Assembly (NCBI RefSeq): GCF_030269125.1
Contig: NZ_BSSM01000019.1
Coordinates: 83,965-147,964, forward strand
Source of the DNA: Streptomyces hygroscopicus subsp. hygroscopicus
Lineage (GTDB): Bacteria > Actinomycetota > Actinomycetes > Streptomycetales > Streptomycetaceae
Direction: 5' to 3'
Length of the DNA: 64,000 nt
Positions 52,817 through 61,228 of this stretch are shown one piece after another (the first letter of the stretch is position 1; every line of letters starts with the position of its first letter). The translations under genes were made by a program, and so were the position numbers. A model generated the notes under the pieces. It was given only the letters and a program-made list of their open reading frames with translations, did not search any database and was not told the DNA's origin.

Positions 52817-54547
52817 CTACTGGTCCGCCCGCGCCGTCGCCAGCAGTTCCTCCGCGTGGGCGCGGGCCGTCTCCGAGTCCTCCTGGCCCGCCAGCATCCG
52901 GGAGAGTTCACGGATGCGGTCCTCGCCCTCCAGGACCTTGACGCCGGAGCGGGTGACGGAGCCGTCGTTGGTCTTCTCGACCAGCAGCTGCCGGTCGGCG
53001 AAGGCGGCGACCTGGGGCAGGTGGGTGACGACGACGACCTGGGCGCTCTTGGCGAGCTTGGCCAGGCGGCGGCCGATCTCGACCGCGGCCTTGCCGCCGA
53101 CGCCCGCGTCGACCTCGTCGAACAGGTACGTCGGCACCGGGTCCGTGCCCGCGAAGACGACCTCCACCGCGAGCATCACCCGGGACAGCTCACCGCCGGA
53201 CGCGCCCTTGGCGATGGGCCGCGGCGGGGCGCCCGGGTGCGGGGCGAGCAGCAGCTCGACCTCGTCCACGCCCGAGGGGCCGTAGGCGACCGTACGCCCG
53301 CCGACCTCGACGCCCTCGGGGTCCTCGGTCTGCCGGATGTCGAAGGAGACACGCGCGTGCGGCATGGCCAGCGAGGCCAGTTCGGCGGTCACCGCGGCGG
53401 CGAACCGCTCGGCGGCCTCGGTACGGGCGTCGGTCAGCGCCTGGGCGAGGGCGCCCAGTTCGGTGCTCAGCGCGTCCCGCTCGGCGGTCAGCTCGGCGAT
53501 CCGCTCGTCGTCGCCGTCCAGCTCGGTCAGCCGCGCGGCGCTCTGCTCGGCCCACGCGAGCACGGCGTTCACGTCGTCGCCGTACTTGCGGGTCAGCGCG
53601 TTGAGAGCGGCCCGGCGCTCCTCGACGGCGGCGAGCCGCAGCGGATCGGCGTCCAGGTCGTCGGCGTATCCGGCCAGCTCGCCGGCCACGTCCCCGAGCA
53701 GGATGCCGACCTCGCCGATCCGCTCGGCGAGCGCGGCCAGCGCCGGGTCGTGCGAGCGTACGGTCTCCAGGACCCGGTGGGCGCCCGCGACCAGTGCCTG
53801 GGCGTCGATACTCTCCGGGTCCTCCGGGTTGCCCGCGAGCGCGGCGTGCGCGGCCGTCGCGGCGGAGGACAGCGCCTCGGCGTGCCCCAGCCGCTCGGCC
53901 TCCTCGGCCAGCTCCACGTCCTCACCGGCGCGCGGCTCCACGGCGGCGATCTCGTCGAGGCCGTAGCGGAGCATGTCGGCTTCCTGCGCCCGCTCGCGCG
54001 CCCGCGTGGTGATCTCGTCCAGCTCGGTGGCGACGGCCCGCAGCCTGCGGTAGGCCTCGCCGTACTTGGCGAGCGGTACGGCGACCGCGTCGCCCGCGTA
54101 CCGGTCCAGGGCCCCGCGCTGCCGGGACAGCTTCAGCAGCCCCTGCTGGTCGGTCTGCCCGTGCACGGCCACCAGGTCGTCGGCCAGCTCCGCGAGCAGC
54201 CCCACGGGCACGCTGCGCCCGCCCAGATGGGCCCGTGAGCGGCCTTCGGCGGAGACGGTACGGCTGATCAGCAGGGCGCCGTCGTCCAGCTCGGCCCCGG
54301 CCTCCTCGGCCCGTACGACGGCCGAGGAGGCCGCGGGGACGGCGATCCGCCCCTCCACGACCGCCTTGCCGGCCCCGATCCGCACGAGCGCCGGGTCGGC
54401 CCGCCCGCCGAGCAGCAGCCCCAGGCTGGTGACCACCATGGTCTTGCCCGCGCCCGTCTCACCGGTGACCGCGGTGAACCCCGGCGACAACTCGACGACG
54501 GCATCGTCGATGACCCCGAGCGACCGTATCCGCATCTCCTCCAACAC
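52817..54547 (-). CDS. recN: DNA repair protein RecN
   Basis: 576 aa from a GTG at 54547 (VLEEMRIRSLGVIDD); an ATG at 54559 would add four residues. SMC-like: Walker A TGETGAGKTMV at the N-terminus, a central coiled coil (about 150-390), and a C-terminal signature GASGGELSRVMLAV with Walker B TYLFDEVDAGVGG. RecN gathers broken DNA ends for recombination. It follows nadK after 147 bp. Sequence and length are as expected. Confidence 0.95.
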   Translation of the reverse strand: MLEEMRIRSLGVIDDAVVELSPGFTAVTGETGAGKTMVVTSLGLLLGGRADPALVRIGAGKAVVEGRIAVPAASSAVVRAEEAGAELDDGALLISRTVSAEGRSRAHLGGRSVPVGLLAELADDLVAVHGQTDQQGLLKLSRQRGALDRYAGDAVAVPLAKYGEAYRRLRAVATELDEITTRARERAQEADMLRYGLDEIAAVEPRAGEDVELAEEAERLGHAEALSSAATAAHAALAGNPEDPESIDAQALVAGAHRVLETVRSHDPALAALAERIGEVGILLGDVAGELAGYADDLDADPLRLAAVEERRAALNALTRKYGDDVNAVLAWAEQSAARLTELDGDDERIAELTAERDALSTELGALAQALTDARTEAAERFAAAVTAELASLAMPHARVSFDIRQTEDPEGVEVGGRTVAYGPSGVDEVELLLAPHPGAPPRPIAKGASGGELSRVMLAVEVVFAGTDPVPTYLFDEVDAGVGGKAAVEIGRRLAKLAKSAQVVVVTHLPQVAAFADRQLLVEKTNDGSVTRSGVKVLEGEDRIRELSRMLAGQEDSETARAHAEELLATARADQ

Positions 54548-54694
54548 GGAACAGACCATACGAGGTCCGGGGCGGCGAGCGCACATGCCCCGGCCCTTCC
54601 CACCCCGCGGAGCCTCCCGGCCCAGGGGGCGCGGGGAACCGCGCGACGAGCCGAGGCACCCGCACCCGCCGACGGGACGGATCCCCCGGCGTCG

Positions 54695-55597
54695 CTAGTG
54701 CGCGCCCCGCCACCCCGTCGTCGGCAGCGCGAACTTCGCCACCAGCCGGTCCGTGAACGACGAGTGGTGCAGCCGGGCCAACCGCACCGGCACCGCCCCC
54801 CGCCGCACCTCCACCCGCGCCCCCGGCGGCAGCTCGATCGTCCGCCGGCCGTCGCACCACAGCACCCCCGGCGGGACGTGCGGCAGCACCTCCACCGCCA
54901 GCACCGAGTCCGGCGACGTCACCAGCGGCTTCGCGAACAGGGCGTGCGCGCTGATCGGCACCATCAGCAGCGCCTCCACCTCGGGCCACACCACCGGCCC
55001 CCCGGCGGAGAACGCGTACGCGGTGGACCCGGTCGGCGTGGACAGCACCACCCCGTCGCAGCCGAACCCCGTCACCGGCCGCCCGTCGATCTCCAGCACG
55101 ACTTCCAGCAGCTTCTCCGCGCCGGCCTTCTGCACGGCCGCCTCGTTCAGCGCCCAGTCGGTGTGCACGATGTCCCCGTTGCGGTGCACCACCACGTCGA
55201 CGGTCATCCGCTCCTCGACCTCGTACGACCGCGCCACCACCCGGTCGACCACCCGATCGAGGTCATCGCGTTCCGCCTCCGCGAGGAACCCCACGCGCCC
55301 CAGGTTGACGCCGAGCATCGGCACCCCGGACGCGCGGGCGAACTCCGCGCCCCGCAGCAGCGTCCCGTCGCCGCCGAGCACGATCAGCAGCTCGCAGCCG
55401 TCGAGGCACGCCGGGGTCGCCTCCCGCACCAGCTCCACCTCGTCGGGGAGCGGCAGGTCACGCGCCTCCTCCTCCAGCACCCGCACACCGATGCCATGCC
55501 TCAGCAGCCCCTTGACGACGAGTTCCGCGCTGCGGATCGCCGCCGGCCGCCCGGTGTGGGCCAGCAGGAAAACAGTACGCGCCAGATTCTGTGTCAA
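54695..55597 (-). CDS. nadK: NAD kinase
   Basis: 300 aa from a TTG at 55597, with GGAGG seven bases upstream and a TTGA overlap with the tlyA stop. The conserved LIVLGGDGTLLRGAE motif and the downstream GVNLGRVGFLAE and STPTGSTAYAFSAGGP blocks define the family. It phosphorylates NAD to NADP. In an operon with tlyA upstream and recN downstream. Confidence 0.95.
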   Translation of the reverse strand: MTQNLARTVFLLAHTGRPAAIRSAELVVKGLLRHGIGVRVLEEEARDLPLPDEVELVREATPACLDGCELLIVLGGDGTLLRGAEFARASGVPMLGVNLGRVGFLAEAERDDLDRVVDRVVARSYEVEERMTVDVVVHRNGDIVHTDWALNEAAVQKAGAEKLLEVVLEIDGRPVTGFGCDGVVLSTPTGSTAYAFSAGGPVVWPEVEALLMVPISAHALFAKPLVTSPDSVLAVEVLPHVPPGVLWCDGRRTIELPPGARVEVRRGAVPVRLARLHHSSFTDRLVAKFALPTTGWRGAH

Positions 55598-56409
55598 CGC
55601 GGCCCCTCCGCCACTGCACGCTCGACATCGGCCGGGTCCAGGCGGGGGGCGCCGGACCGCAGCCACAGGAAGTACTCGACGTTGCCCGAGGGGCCCGGCA
55701 GCGGACTCGCGGTGACCCCCCGCACCCCGAGTCCCAGCTCCCAGGCCTTCTCGGCCACCCCGCGCACGGCCTCCGCCCGCAGCTGCGGACTCCGTACGAC
55801 GCCCCCGCTGCCGAGCCGTTCCTTACCCACCTCGAACTGCGGCTTGACCATCATCACGAGGTCGGCGTCCGGCTTCACGCACCGCTTCAGGGCGGGCAGC
55901 ACCAGCCCGAGCGGGATGAAGGACAGATCGCCCACGACGAGATCCACAGGTTCCCCGTCGATCGCGTCGAGCGTCAACTCCCGTACGTTCGTACGGTCCT
56001 TGACGGTGACCCGGGCGTCGCTCTGCAAGGACCAGGCGAGCTGCCCGTAGCCGACGTCCACGGCGACGACATGGGCGGCGCCCGCGCGCAGCAGGACATC
56101 GGTGAAGCCGCCGGTGGACGCTCCGGCGTCCAGCGCCCGCCGCCCCTCGACCACGAGCCCCCGCGGTACGAAGGCGGCCAGCGCGCCGGCGAGCTTGTGG
56201 CCGCCCCGGGAGACGTAGTCGGGATCGCTGTCGTCGGCCTGGACCACGATCGCGGCGGCGGTCTCCACCTGTGTGGCCGGTTTGGTCGCCACGGTCTTGC
56301 CGACGGTGACCCGCCCCGCGGCGATCAGCTGGCTGGCGTGCTCGCGCGAGCGCGCGAGCTTCCGGCGGACCAGCTCCGCGTCCAGACGACGGCGTGCGAC
56401 TCCTGCCAC
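55594..56409 (-). CDS. tlyA: TlyA-family rRNA methyltransferase
   Basis: 271 aa from a GTG at 56409. An S4 RNA-binding domain (RRRLDAELVRRKLARSREHASQLI) precedes a class I methyltransferase with ALDAGASTGGFTDVLLRAGA for S-adenosylmethionine and VVGDLSFIPL. TlyA adds 2'-O-methyl groups to cytidines of 16S and 23S rRNA, which affects capreomycin sensitivity in mycobacteria. Operon with nadK. Confidence 0.94.
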   Translation of the reverse strand: MAGVARRRLDAELVRRKLARSREHASQLIAAGRVTVGKTVATKPATQVETAAAIVVQADDSDPDYVSRGGHKLAGALAAFVPRGLVVEGRRALDAGASTGGFTDVLLRAGAAHVVAVDVGYGQLAWSLQSDARVTVKDRTNVRELTLDAIDGEPVDLVVGDLSFIPLGLVLPALKRCVKPDADLVMMVKPQFEVGKERLGSGGVVRSPQLRAEAVRGVAEKAWELGLGVRGVTASPLPGPSGNVEYFLWLRSGAPRLDPADVERAVAEGPR

Positions 56410-56442
56410 GTTCGGTTCAGCTCCTGCATCGTTGTGACGGCA

Positions 56443-56739
56443 TCAAAAGGGGTGACCCGGAGGTCCCGGACGGGCGTCGAGCGCGGTGAGCGCGTCGCGC
56501 AGCCCCCGGTGTACATCCTCGTACACCTCGACATGTCCGTCGGTGGCGAGGTGGTCGGCATCGGCCAGCCGCGCCAGCCGGGCGTCGACCTCGGCGTCGC
56601 CGGTGGGGGTGCGCGGCAGGTTCAGGGGGGCCGGGGCCGCGGGGTCGCACTCGGGTGCGGCCACGACGGGGGGCTCGGACCGGGGCTCGGCCCGCTCGGC
56701 GGTCCCGGCGATCTCGGCCTCGGACACGGACTCGCTCAT
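56443..56739 (-). CDS. Small conserved hypothetical protein
   Basis: 98 aa from the ATG at 56739. The first half is acidic and low-complexity (EAEIAGTAERAEPRSEPP); the second half (DAEVDARLARLADADHLATDGH, YEDVHRGLRDALTALDA) is helical. Function unknown. Probably leaderless: TAGCGT lies six bases before the start. First gene of the tlyA-nadK-recN group. Confidence 0.78.
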   Translation of the reverse strand: MSESVSEAEIAGTAERAEPRSEPPVVAAPECDPAAPAPLNLPRTPTGDAEVDARLARLADADHLATDGHVEVYEDVHRGLRDALTALDARPGPPGHPF

Positions 56740-56781
56740 GCCCAGACGCTACATCGAACCGCTGGGGTACCGTCGGTGGCG
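56740..56781. promoter_or_regulatory. Divergent leaderless promoters
   Basis: A 42-bp gap between start codons holds a -10 for each side: TAGCGT (minus strand, 56746-56751) and TACCGT (plus strand, 56768-56773). Neither gene has a Shine-Dalgarno. Confidence 0.55.
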
Positions 56782-57129
56782 ATGGCCACGATCGAGGAGT
56801 GCCGCGCCGCGCTGCGCAGGCTTTCGGACAACATGGGGGCCGCCGAGGGTGACGTGCGCGCCGCCGCCGCGCTCGAACGCTCGGTGAGCTGCCACATCAC
56901 CGACCTGGACGTCACCTTCGCCGGGCGGATGACCGGGGGCCGCCTGGACGTGCTCGAAACCCTGCCCGGACCCCCGCGCGAGCGGGCGCAGATCAGGCTG
57001 GCGATGGCCGGTGACGATCTGCTGGCCCTGGTGGACGGCGGGCTGCACTTCGCGACCGCCTGGGGCAGGGGCCGGGTGCGCCTGGAGGCGAGCCTGCTGG
57101 ACCTGTTCCGGCTCAGGAAGCTGCTGTGA
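56782..57129 (+). CDS. SCP2 sterol-carrier-like protein
   Basis: 115 aa. Strand pattern SVSCHITDLDVTFAGRMTGGRLDVLETLPG and AQIRLAMAGDDLLALVDGGLHFATAWGRGRVRLEASLLDLFRLRKLL in parts matches the SCP2 fold, which holds a lipid or acyl chain. Ligand unknown. It is leaderless and overlaps the end of the convergent siderophore ATPase by 17 bp. Confidence 0.75.
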   Translation: MATIEECRAALRRLSDNMGAAEGDVRAAAALERSVSCHITDLDVTFAGRMTGGRLDVLETLPGPPRERAQIRLAMAGDDLLALVDGGLHFATAWGRGRVRLEASLLDLFRLRKLL

Positions 57130-57961
57130 CCCGCGCGGCGCGTGCCGTGCGGGCGGCCGGCACCACCAGCGGGGTGCCCGTCTGCGGGTCCGCGATGACC
57201 TGGCACTTCAGCCCGAACACGTGCTCGACCAGCTCGGCCGTGACGATGTCGCCGGGCGCGCCCTCGGCGATCACCTCGCCGCCGCGCAGCGCGATGAGGT
57301 GGGTGGCGTAGCGGGCCGCGTGGTTGAGGTCGTGCAGGACGGCGACGAGGGTGCGGCCCTGGGTCTCGTGCAGTTCGGCGCACAGGTCGAGGACGTCGAT
57401 CTGGTGCTGGATGTCGAGATAGGTGGTGGGCTCGTCCAGGAGCAGCAGCGGGGTCTGCTGGGCGAGGGCCATCGCGATCCACACCCGCTGCCGCTGTCCG
57501 CCGGAGAGTTCGTCCACGCAGCGCTCGGCCAGCTCGGCGACCCCGGTCCGCCGCATGGCCTCCCGGACGACCCGCTCGTCCTCGGCCGACCACTGGCGCA
57601 GCAGGCCCTGGTGCGGATAGCGGCCCCGGCCGACCAGGTCGGCGACGGTGATGCCCTCGGGCGCGACGGCGGACTGCGGGAGCAGGCCGAGGGTGCGGGC
57701 GACCTGCTTGGCGGGCAGCGACCGGATGGCCCGCCCGTCCAGCAGGACGTTGCCCCGGCCGGGCTTCAGCATCCCGGACAGTGCCCGCAGCAGCGTGGAC
57801 TTGCCGCACGCGTTGGGGCCGACGATCACCGTGAAGGAGTGGTCGGGGATCCGGACCGACAGCTGCTCGGCGATGACGCGCCGGTCGTAGGCGAGGGTGA
57901 CGTGCTCGGCGGACAGGCGGTTCACGGTACTCCTGGGAGGGTTGGTGCCGGTGGCGTTCAT
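57113..57961 (-). CDS. Iron-siderophore ABC importer ATPase
   Basis: 282 aa from the ATG at 57961 (ATGA overlap with the permease). Walker A GPNACGKSTLL, signature LSGGQRQRVWIAMALAQQ and Walker B LLLLDEPTTYLDIQHQ mark the FecE/FepC group. Third gene of the iron-regulated operon. It drives uptake of ferric siderophores through the two permeases upstream. Confidence 0.92.
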   Translation of the reverse strand: MNATGTNPPRSTVNRLSAEHVTLAYDRRVIAEQLSVRIPDHSFTVIVGPNACGKSTLLRALSGMLKPGRGNVLLDGRAIRSLPAKQVARTLGLLPQSAVAPEGITVADLVGRGRYPHQGLLRQWSAEDERVVREAMRRTGVAELAERCVDELSGGQRQRVWIAMALAQQTPLLLLDEPTTYLDIQHQIDVLDLCAELHETQGRTLVAVLHDLNHAARYATHLIALRGGEVIAEGAPGDIVTAELVEHVFGLKCQVIADPQTGTPLVVPAARTARAARVTAAS

Positions 57962-59004
57962 ATCCGGCCCGCCCGGCGCTCGGTGACCAGCAGCCACAGC
58001 AGATAGCCGCCGCCGAGGACGCCGGTGAGCACGCCGACGGGCAGCCGTCCCGCGCCGAAGAGGCGCTGCGCGGCCCAGTCGGCGGTGACCAGCAGGGCGG
58101 CGCCCATGCACAGGGAGGCCACCAGGTTGGGGCCGGGTGAGCGGGTGAGGCGGCGGGCGAGCTGGGGCGCGGTGAGGGCGACGAAGCCGACCGGTCCGGC
58201 GGCGGCGGTGGCGGCGGCGGTGAGCAGCACGGCGCCGACCATCAGCACCAGCCGCACGCGCTGCACCGGCACGCCGAGGGCGCCCGCGGTGTCGTCGCCC
58301 ATCTCCAGCATCCGCAGGCCCCGGCCGTGGGCGAGGACCAGGGGGAGCAGCACGGCGAACAGCCCGAGCAGCGGCCACACCTGGTCCCAGTCGCGGCCGT
58401 CGAGCGAGCCGGTCATCCACACGACCGCGCGGGCCGCGTCGACCAGGTCCGCCTTGGTGAGCAGATAGCCGTTGACGGCGGTGACGACCGCGCAGACGCC
58501 GATGCCGACCAGGACCAGCCGGTACCCGTGCACACCCTGCTTCCAGGCGAGCAGATAGACGGCGAGTCCGGTGGCCAGGCCGCCGATCAGCGCGCCCAGG
58601 GTGACCTCGGCGGCGCCGCCGGACATCAGCACGATCACGACCAGCGCGCCCGCCGTCGCCCCCTGGGACAGGCCGAGCACGTCCGGACTGCCCAGCGGAT
58701 TGCGGGAGACGGACTGGAACAGCGCGCCGCCGAGCCCGAGCGAGGCGCCGACCAGCAGTCCGACGAGGACCCGGGGCAGGCGCAGTTCACGGACGACGAA
58801 GCCCTGGTAGGCGTCGCCGTTCCCGGCGAGCGTCTTCAGGACGTCGGCCGCGGGGATCCTGGCGTCGCCGGTGCCGATCAGCGCGACGCCGGCGGCGAGC
58901 GCGGCGGCCAGCAGCAGGACGACGACGATCAGCGCACGCGGCTCCAGGCGCAGCGACAGCCCGCCCGGGAGGCGTACGGGACGGCTCCCGCGGTGTGTCC
59001 TCAC
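57958..59004 (-). CDS. Iron-siderophore ABC importer permease 2 (FecCD family)
   Basis: 348 aa from a GTG at 59004. Nine or ten helices; RNPLGSPDVLGLSQGATAGAL and PVGFVALTAPQLARRLTRSPGP are the FecCD blocks. It pairs with the next permease to form the membrane channel. GTGA overlap upstream and ATGA downstream. Confidence 0.92.
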   Translation of the reverse strand: MRTHRGSRPVRLPGGLSLRLEPRALIVVVLLLAAALAAGVALIGTGDARIPAADVLKTLAGNGDAYQGFVVRELRLPRVLVGLLVGASLGLGGALFQSVSRNPLGSPDVLGLSQGATAGALVVIVLMSGGAAEVTLGALIGGLATGLAVYLLAWKQGVHGYRLVLVGIGVCAVVTAVNGYLLTKADLVDAARAVVWMTGSLDGRDWDQVWPLLGLFAVLLPLVLAHGRGLRMLEMGDDTAGALGVPVQRVRLVLMVGAVLLTAAATAAAGPVGFVALTAPQLARRLTRSPGPNLVASLCMGAALLVTADWAAQRLFGAGRLPVGVLTGVLGGGYLLWLLVTERRAGRI

Positions 59005-60044
59005 AGCTGGGCCGTCCTCCGTCGTCGTACCAGAAAGATGAAGACCGGGCCGCCGATGACCGCGGTGACGATGCCCACCTGGAGCTCCGCCGGGCGGGCC
59101 ACGACGCGGCCGACGACGTCGGCGCCGAGCAGCAGCACCGGCGCCAGGACGGCGGCGTACGGCAGGATCCAGCGCAGGTCGGGACCGGTGAAGGAGCGCA
59201 CCGCGTGCGGGACCATCAGGCCGACGAAGACGACGGGGCCGCAGGCCGCGGTCGCGGCGCCGCACAGCACGGTGGCGGCGAGCATGGCCAGGGCGCGGGT
59301 GCGGCCGAGGTGGGCGCCGAGGGCGCGGGCGGTGTCGTCGCCCATCGCCACGGCGTTCAGCGGCCGGGCCAGCGCGAACGCGAGCAGGCCGCCCGCCGCG
59401 AGGAAGGGCAGCACCTGCACGATGGTCGGGCCGGACGCCGAGGCCAGCGAGCCCACCGTCCAGAAGCGCATCCGGCCCAGCGCTGCGTCGTCCATGATCA
59501 TCACGGCCTGGAGGTAGCCGTACAGGGCCGCGCTGATCGCCGTACCGGCGAGGGCGAGGCGGACCGGGGTGGCGCCCCGGCTGCCGCCGAGGAACCACAC
59601 CAGCGCGCCCACGGCCGCGGCGCCGAGGAAGGCGAACCACACATAGCCCCGCAGGCTGGTGACGCCGAAGAAGGAGATGGCGGTGACGACGGCCGCCGAG
59701 GCGCCGGCGTTGATGCCGAGCAGCCCGGGGTCGGCCAGCGGATTGCGGGTGAGCGCCTGGAGCACCGCGCCGGACAGGCCGAGCGCGGCGCCGGCCAGCA
59801 GCCCGAGCAGGGTGCGCGCGAGCCGCTCGTCCACGACGACGTCGCCGTACGTCCCCGAGCCGTGGAACAGGCCGTGCCAGACCTGGTCCGGGGAGAGCGC
59901 CTTGGCCCCGACGGCGAGGCTCGCCAGGGCGACCAGCACCAGGAGCGCGACGGAGAGCGACAGCCCAAGGGGCCGTGCCACCCGGCGGGTCGGGGGCGCG
60001 GGGACGCTCGCCGCGCGCGGTTCCGGAGGACTGTCGACCAACAC
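59001..60044 (-). CDS. Iron-siderophore ABC importer permease 1 (FecCD family)
   Basis: 347 aa from a GTG at 60044. RNPLADPGLLGINAGASAAV and CGPVVFVGLMVPHAVRSFTGPD are the FecCD blocks, with about ten helices. It is the first gene of the operon; the iron box lies five bases upstream. No binding-protein gene is in the operon or the window, so the receptor must be encoded elsewhere. Confidence 0.92.
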   Translation of the reverse strand: MLVDSPPEPRAASVPAPPTRRVARPLGLSLSVALLVLVALASLAVGAKALSPDQVWHGLFHGSGTYGDVVVDERLARTLLGLLAGAALGLSGAVLQALTRNPLADPGLLGINAGASAAVVTAISFFGVTSLRGYVWFAFLGAAAVGALVWFLGGSRGATPVRLALAGTAISAALYGYLQAVMIMDDAALGRMRFWTVGSLASASGPTIVQVLPFLAAGGLLAFALARPLNAVAMGDDTARALGAHLGRTRALAMLAATVLCGAATAACGPVVFVGLMVPHAVRSFTGPDLRWILPYAAVLAPVLLLGADVVGRVVARPAELQVGIVTAVIGGPVFIFLVRRRRTAQL

Positions 60045-60048
60045 GAGG

Positions 60049-60065
60049 TTAGGTTAGCCTATCCT
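60049..60065 (-). promoter_or_regulatory. Iron box (DmdR/IdeR-type operator) of the siderophore importer operon
   Basis: The + strand reads TTAGGTTAGCCTATCCT. It matches most of the 19-bp DtxR/IdeR consensus (TTAGGTTAGGCTNACCTAA). A -10-like TAGGCT on the minus strand lies inside it, so the repressor would cover the promoter and a near-leaderless start. Confidence 0.85.
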
Positions 60066-60131
60066 CGCTTACGGTCGAGATCCCCGGGTGCGGAACGGCG
60101 TGAAAGGCCGCCCGCCGCGCGTGACGGCGGC

Positions 60132-61160
60132 TCAGAGTCCGAGCCGTGCCAGCGCCTTCCCCCCGTCCAGCTCGCAGGAGCCCTCCCCGGCCGCCGTCCA
60201 CGCCGCCGCGCACAGCGCGCGCAGCCCGTCCAGGGCCTCGCCCTCGCCGCCCAGCTCCAGCCGGTCCGCCCCGGCCGACGCCGTCCACCCGCCGCACCGG
60301 AAGCCTTCACCCTCGCGGGTGATTTCCGGCTGCCCGGTGAGCAGCCCCCGCAGATCCGCGTCCACATACGTCGGCCGGTGCTCCGGCGTCGCGGCCAGCA
60401 GCCGGGCGCCGTCGGTGACCCCGGTCAGCACCAGCAGCGAGTCCACCCCGCCGTTGAACGCGCCCTCGATGTCGGTGTCCAGCCGGTCGCCGACCACCAG
60501 CGGCCGCCGCGCGCCGGTCCGGATGATCGTCTCCCGGTGCATGGGCGGCAGCGGCTTGCCCGCCACCTGCGGCTCCTTGCCCGTCGCGATCCGGACGACC
60601 TCCACCGCCGCCCCGTTGCCCGGCGCGATCCCGCGACCGCTGGGGATCGTCAGATCGGTGTTCGACGCGAACCACGGCACCCCGCGCGCCACCGCGTACG
60701 ACGCCTCCGCGAACCGGCCCCAGGTCAGCTCGGGCCCCCCGTACCCCTGCACGACCGCCGCCGGGTCGTCGTCCGCCGACTCCACCGGCGTGAGGCCCCG
60801 CTCGCGCAGCGCCGCCCGCAGGCCCTCGCCGCCGATCACCAGCACCCGCGCCCCGGCCGGCACCTGCTCCGCGATCAGCCGCGCCACCGCCTGCGCCGAG
60901 GTGATGACGTCCTCGGCGACCGCCGGTATCCCCAGCTCGGTCAGGTGCTCGGCGACCGCCTGGGGCGTCCGCAGCGCGTTGTTGGTGACGTACGCCAGGT
61001 GCATCCCGCCCGCGCGGGCCCGCTCCAAGGAGCCGACGGCGTGCGCGATCGCGTTCCCGCCCGCGTACACCACCCCGTCGAGATCGAGCAGCGCCGTGTC
61101 GTACGCCTCGCTCAGGGGCCGTCCGCTCTCACCGGGCCCGGTCCTGACGCCCTGGCTCAT
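60132..61160 (-). CDS. HAD-superfamily (subfamily IIA, NagD-like) phosphatase
   Basis: 342 aa from the ATG at 61160 (GAGGAG upstream). The catalytic motif is LLDLDGVVYAG, with the nucleophile Asp in DxDGV; AYVTNNALRTPQ is motif II, and VVGDRLDTDIEGAFNGGVDSLLVLTGV holds motifs III-IV. NagD-like enzymes dephosphorylate nucleotide or sugar phosphates. An extra C-terminal part of about 80 residues follows the usual core. It is divergent from the DUF1015 gene. Confidence 0.9.
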   Translation of the reverse strand: MSQGVRTGPGESGRPLSEAYDTALLDLDGVVYAGGNAIAHAVGSLERARAGGMHLAYVTNNALRTPQAVAEHLTELGIPAVAEDVITSAQAVARLIAEQVPAGARVLVIGGEGLRAALRERGLTPVESADDDPAAVVQGYGGPELTWGRFAEASYAVARGVPWFASNTDLTIPSGRGIAPGNGAAVEVVRIATGKEPQVAGKPLPPMHRETIIRTGARRPLVVGDRLDTDIEGAFNGGVDSLLVLTGVTDGARLLAATPEHRPTYVDADLRGLLTGQPEITREGEGFRCGGWTASAGADRLELGGEGEALDGLRALCAAAWTAAGEGSCELDGGKALARLGL

Positions 61161-61216
61161 ATCCGCATCGCTCCTCGCTCGCTCGATTACCCCGATCATC
61201 CCGCATGCCGCTGACA

Positions 61217-61222
61217 TACGAT
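61217..61222 (+). promoter_or_regulatory. -10 box of a leaderless promoter for the DUF1015 gene
   Basis: TACGAT ends six bases before the ATG at 61229; no Shine-Dalgarno is present. This favours the start at 61229 over 61205. Confidence 0.55.
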
Positions 61223-61228
61223 GCCGGG

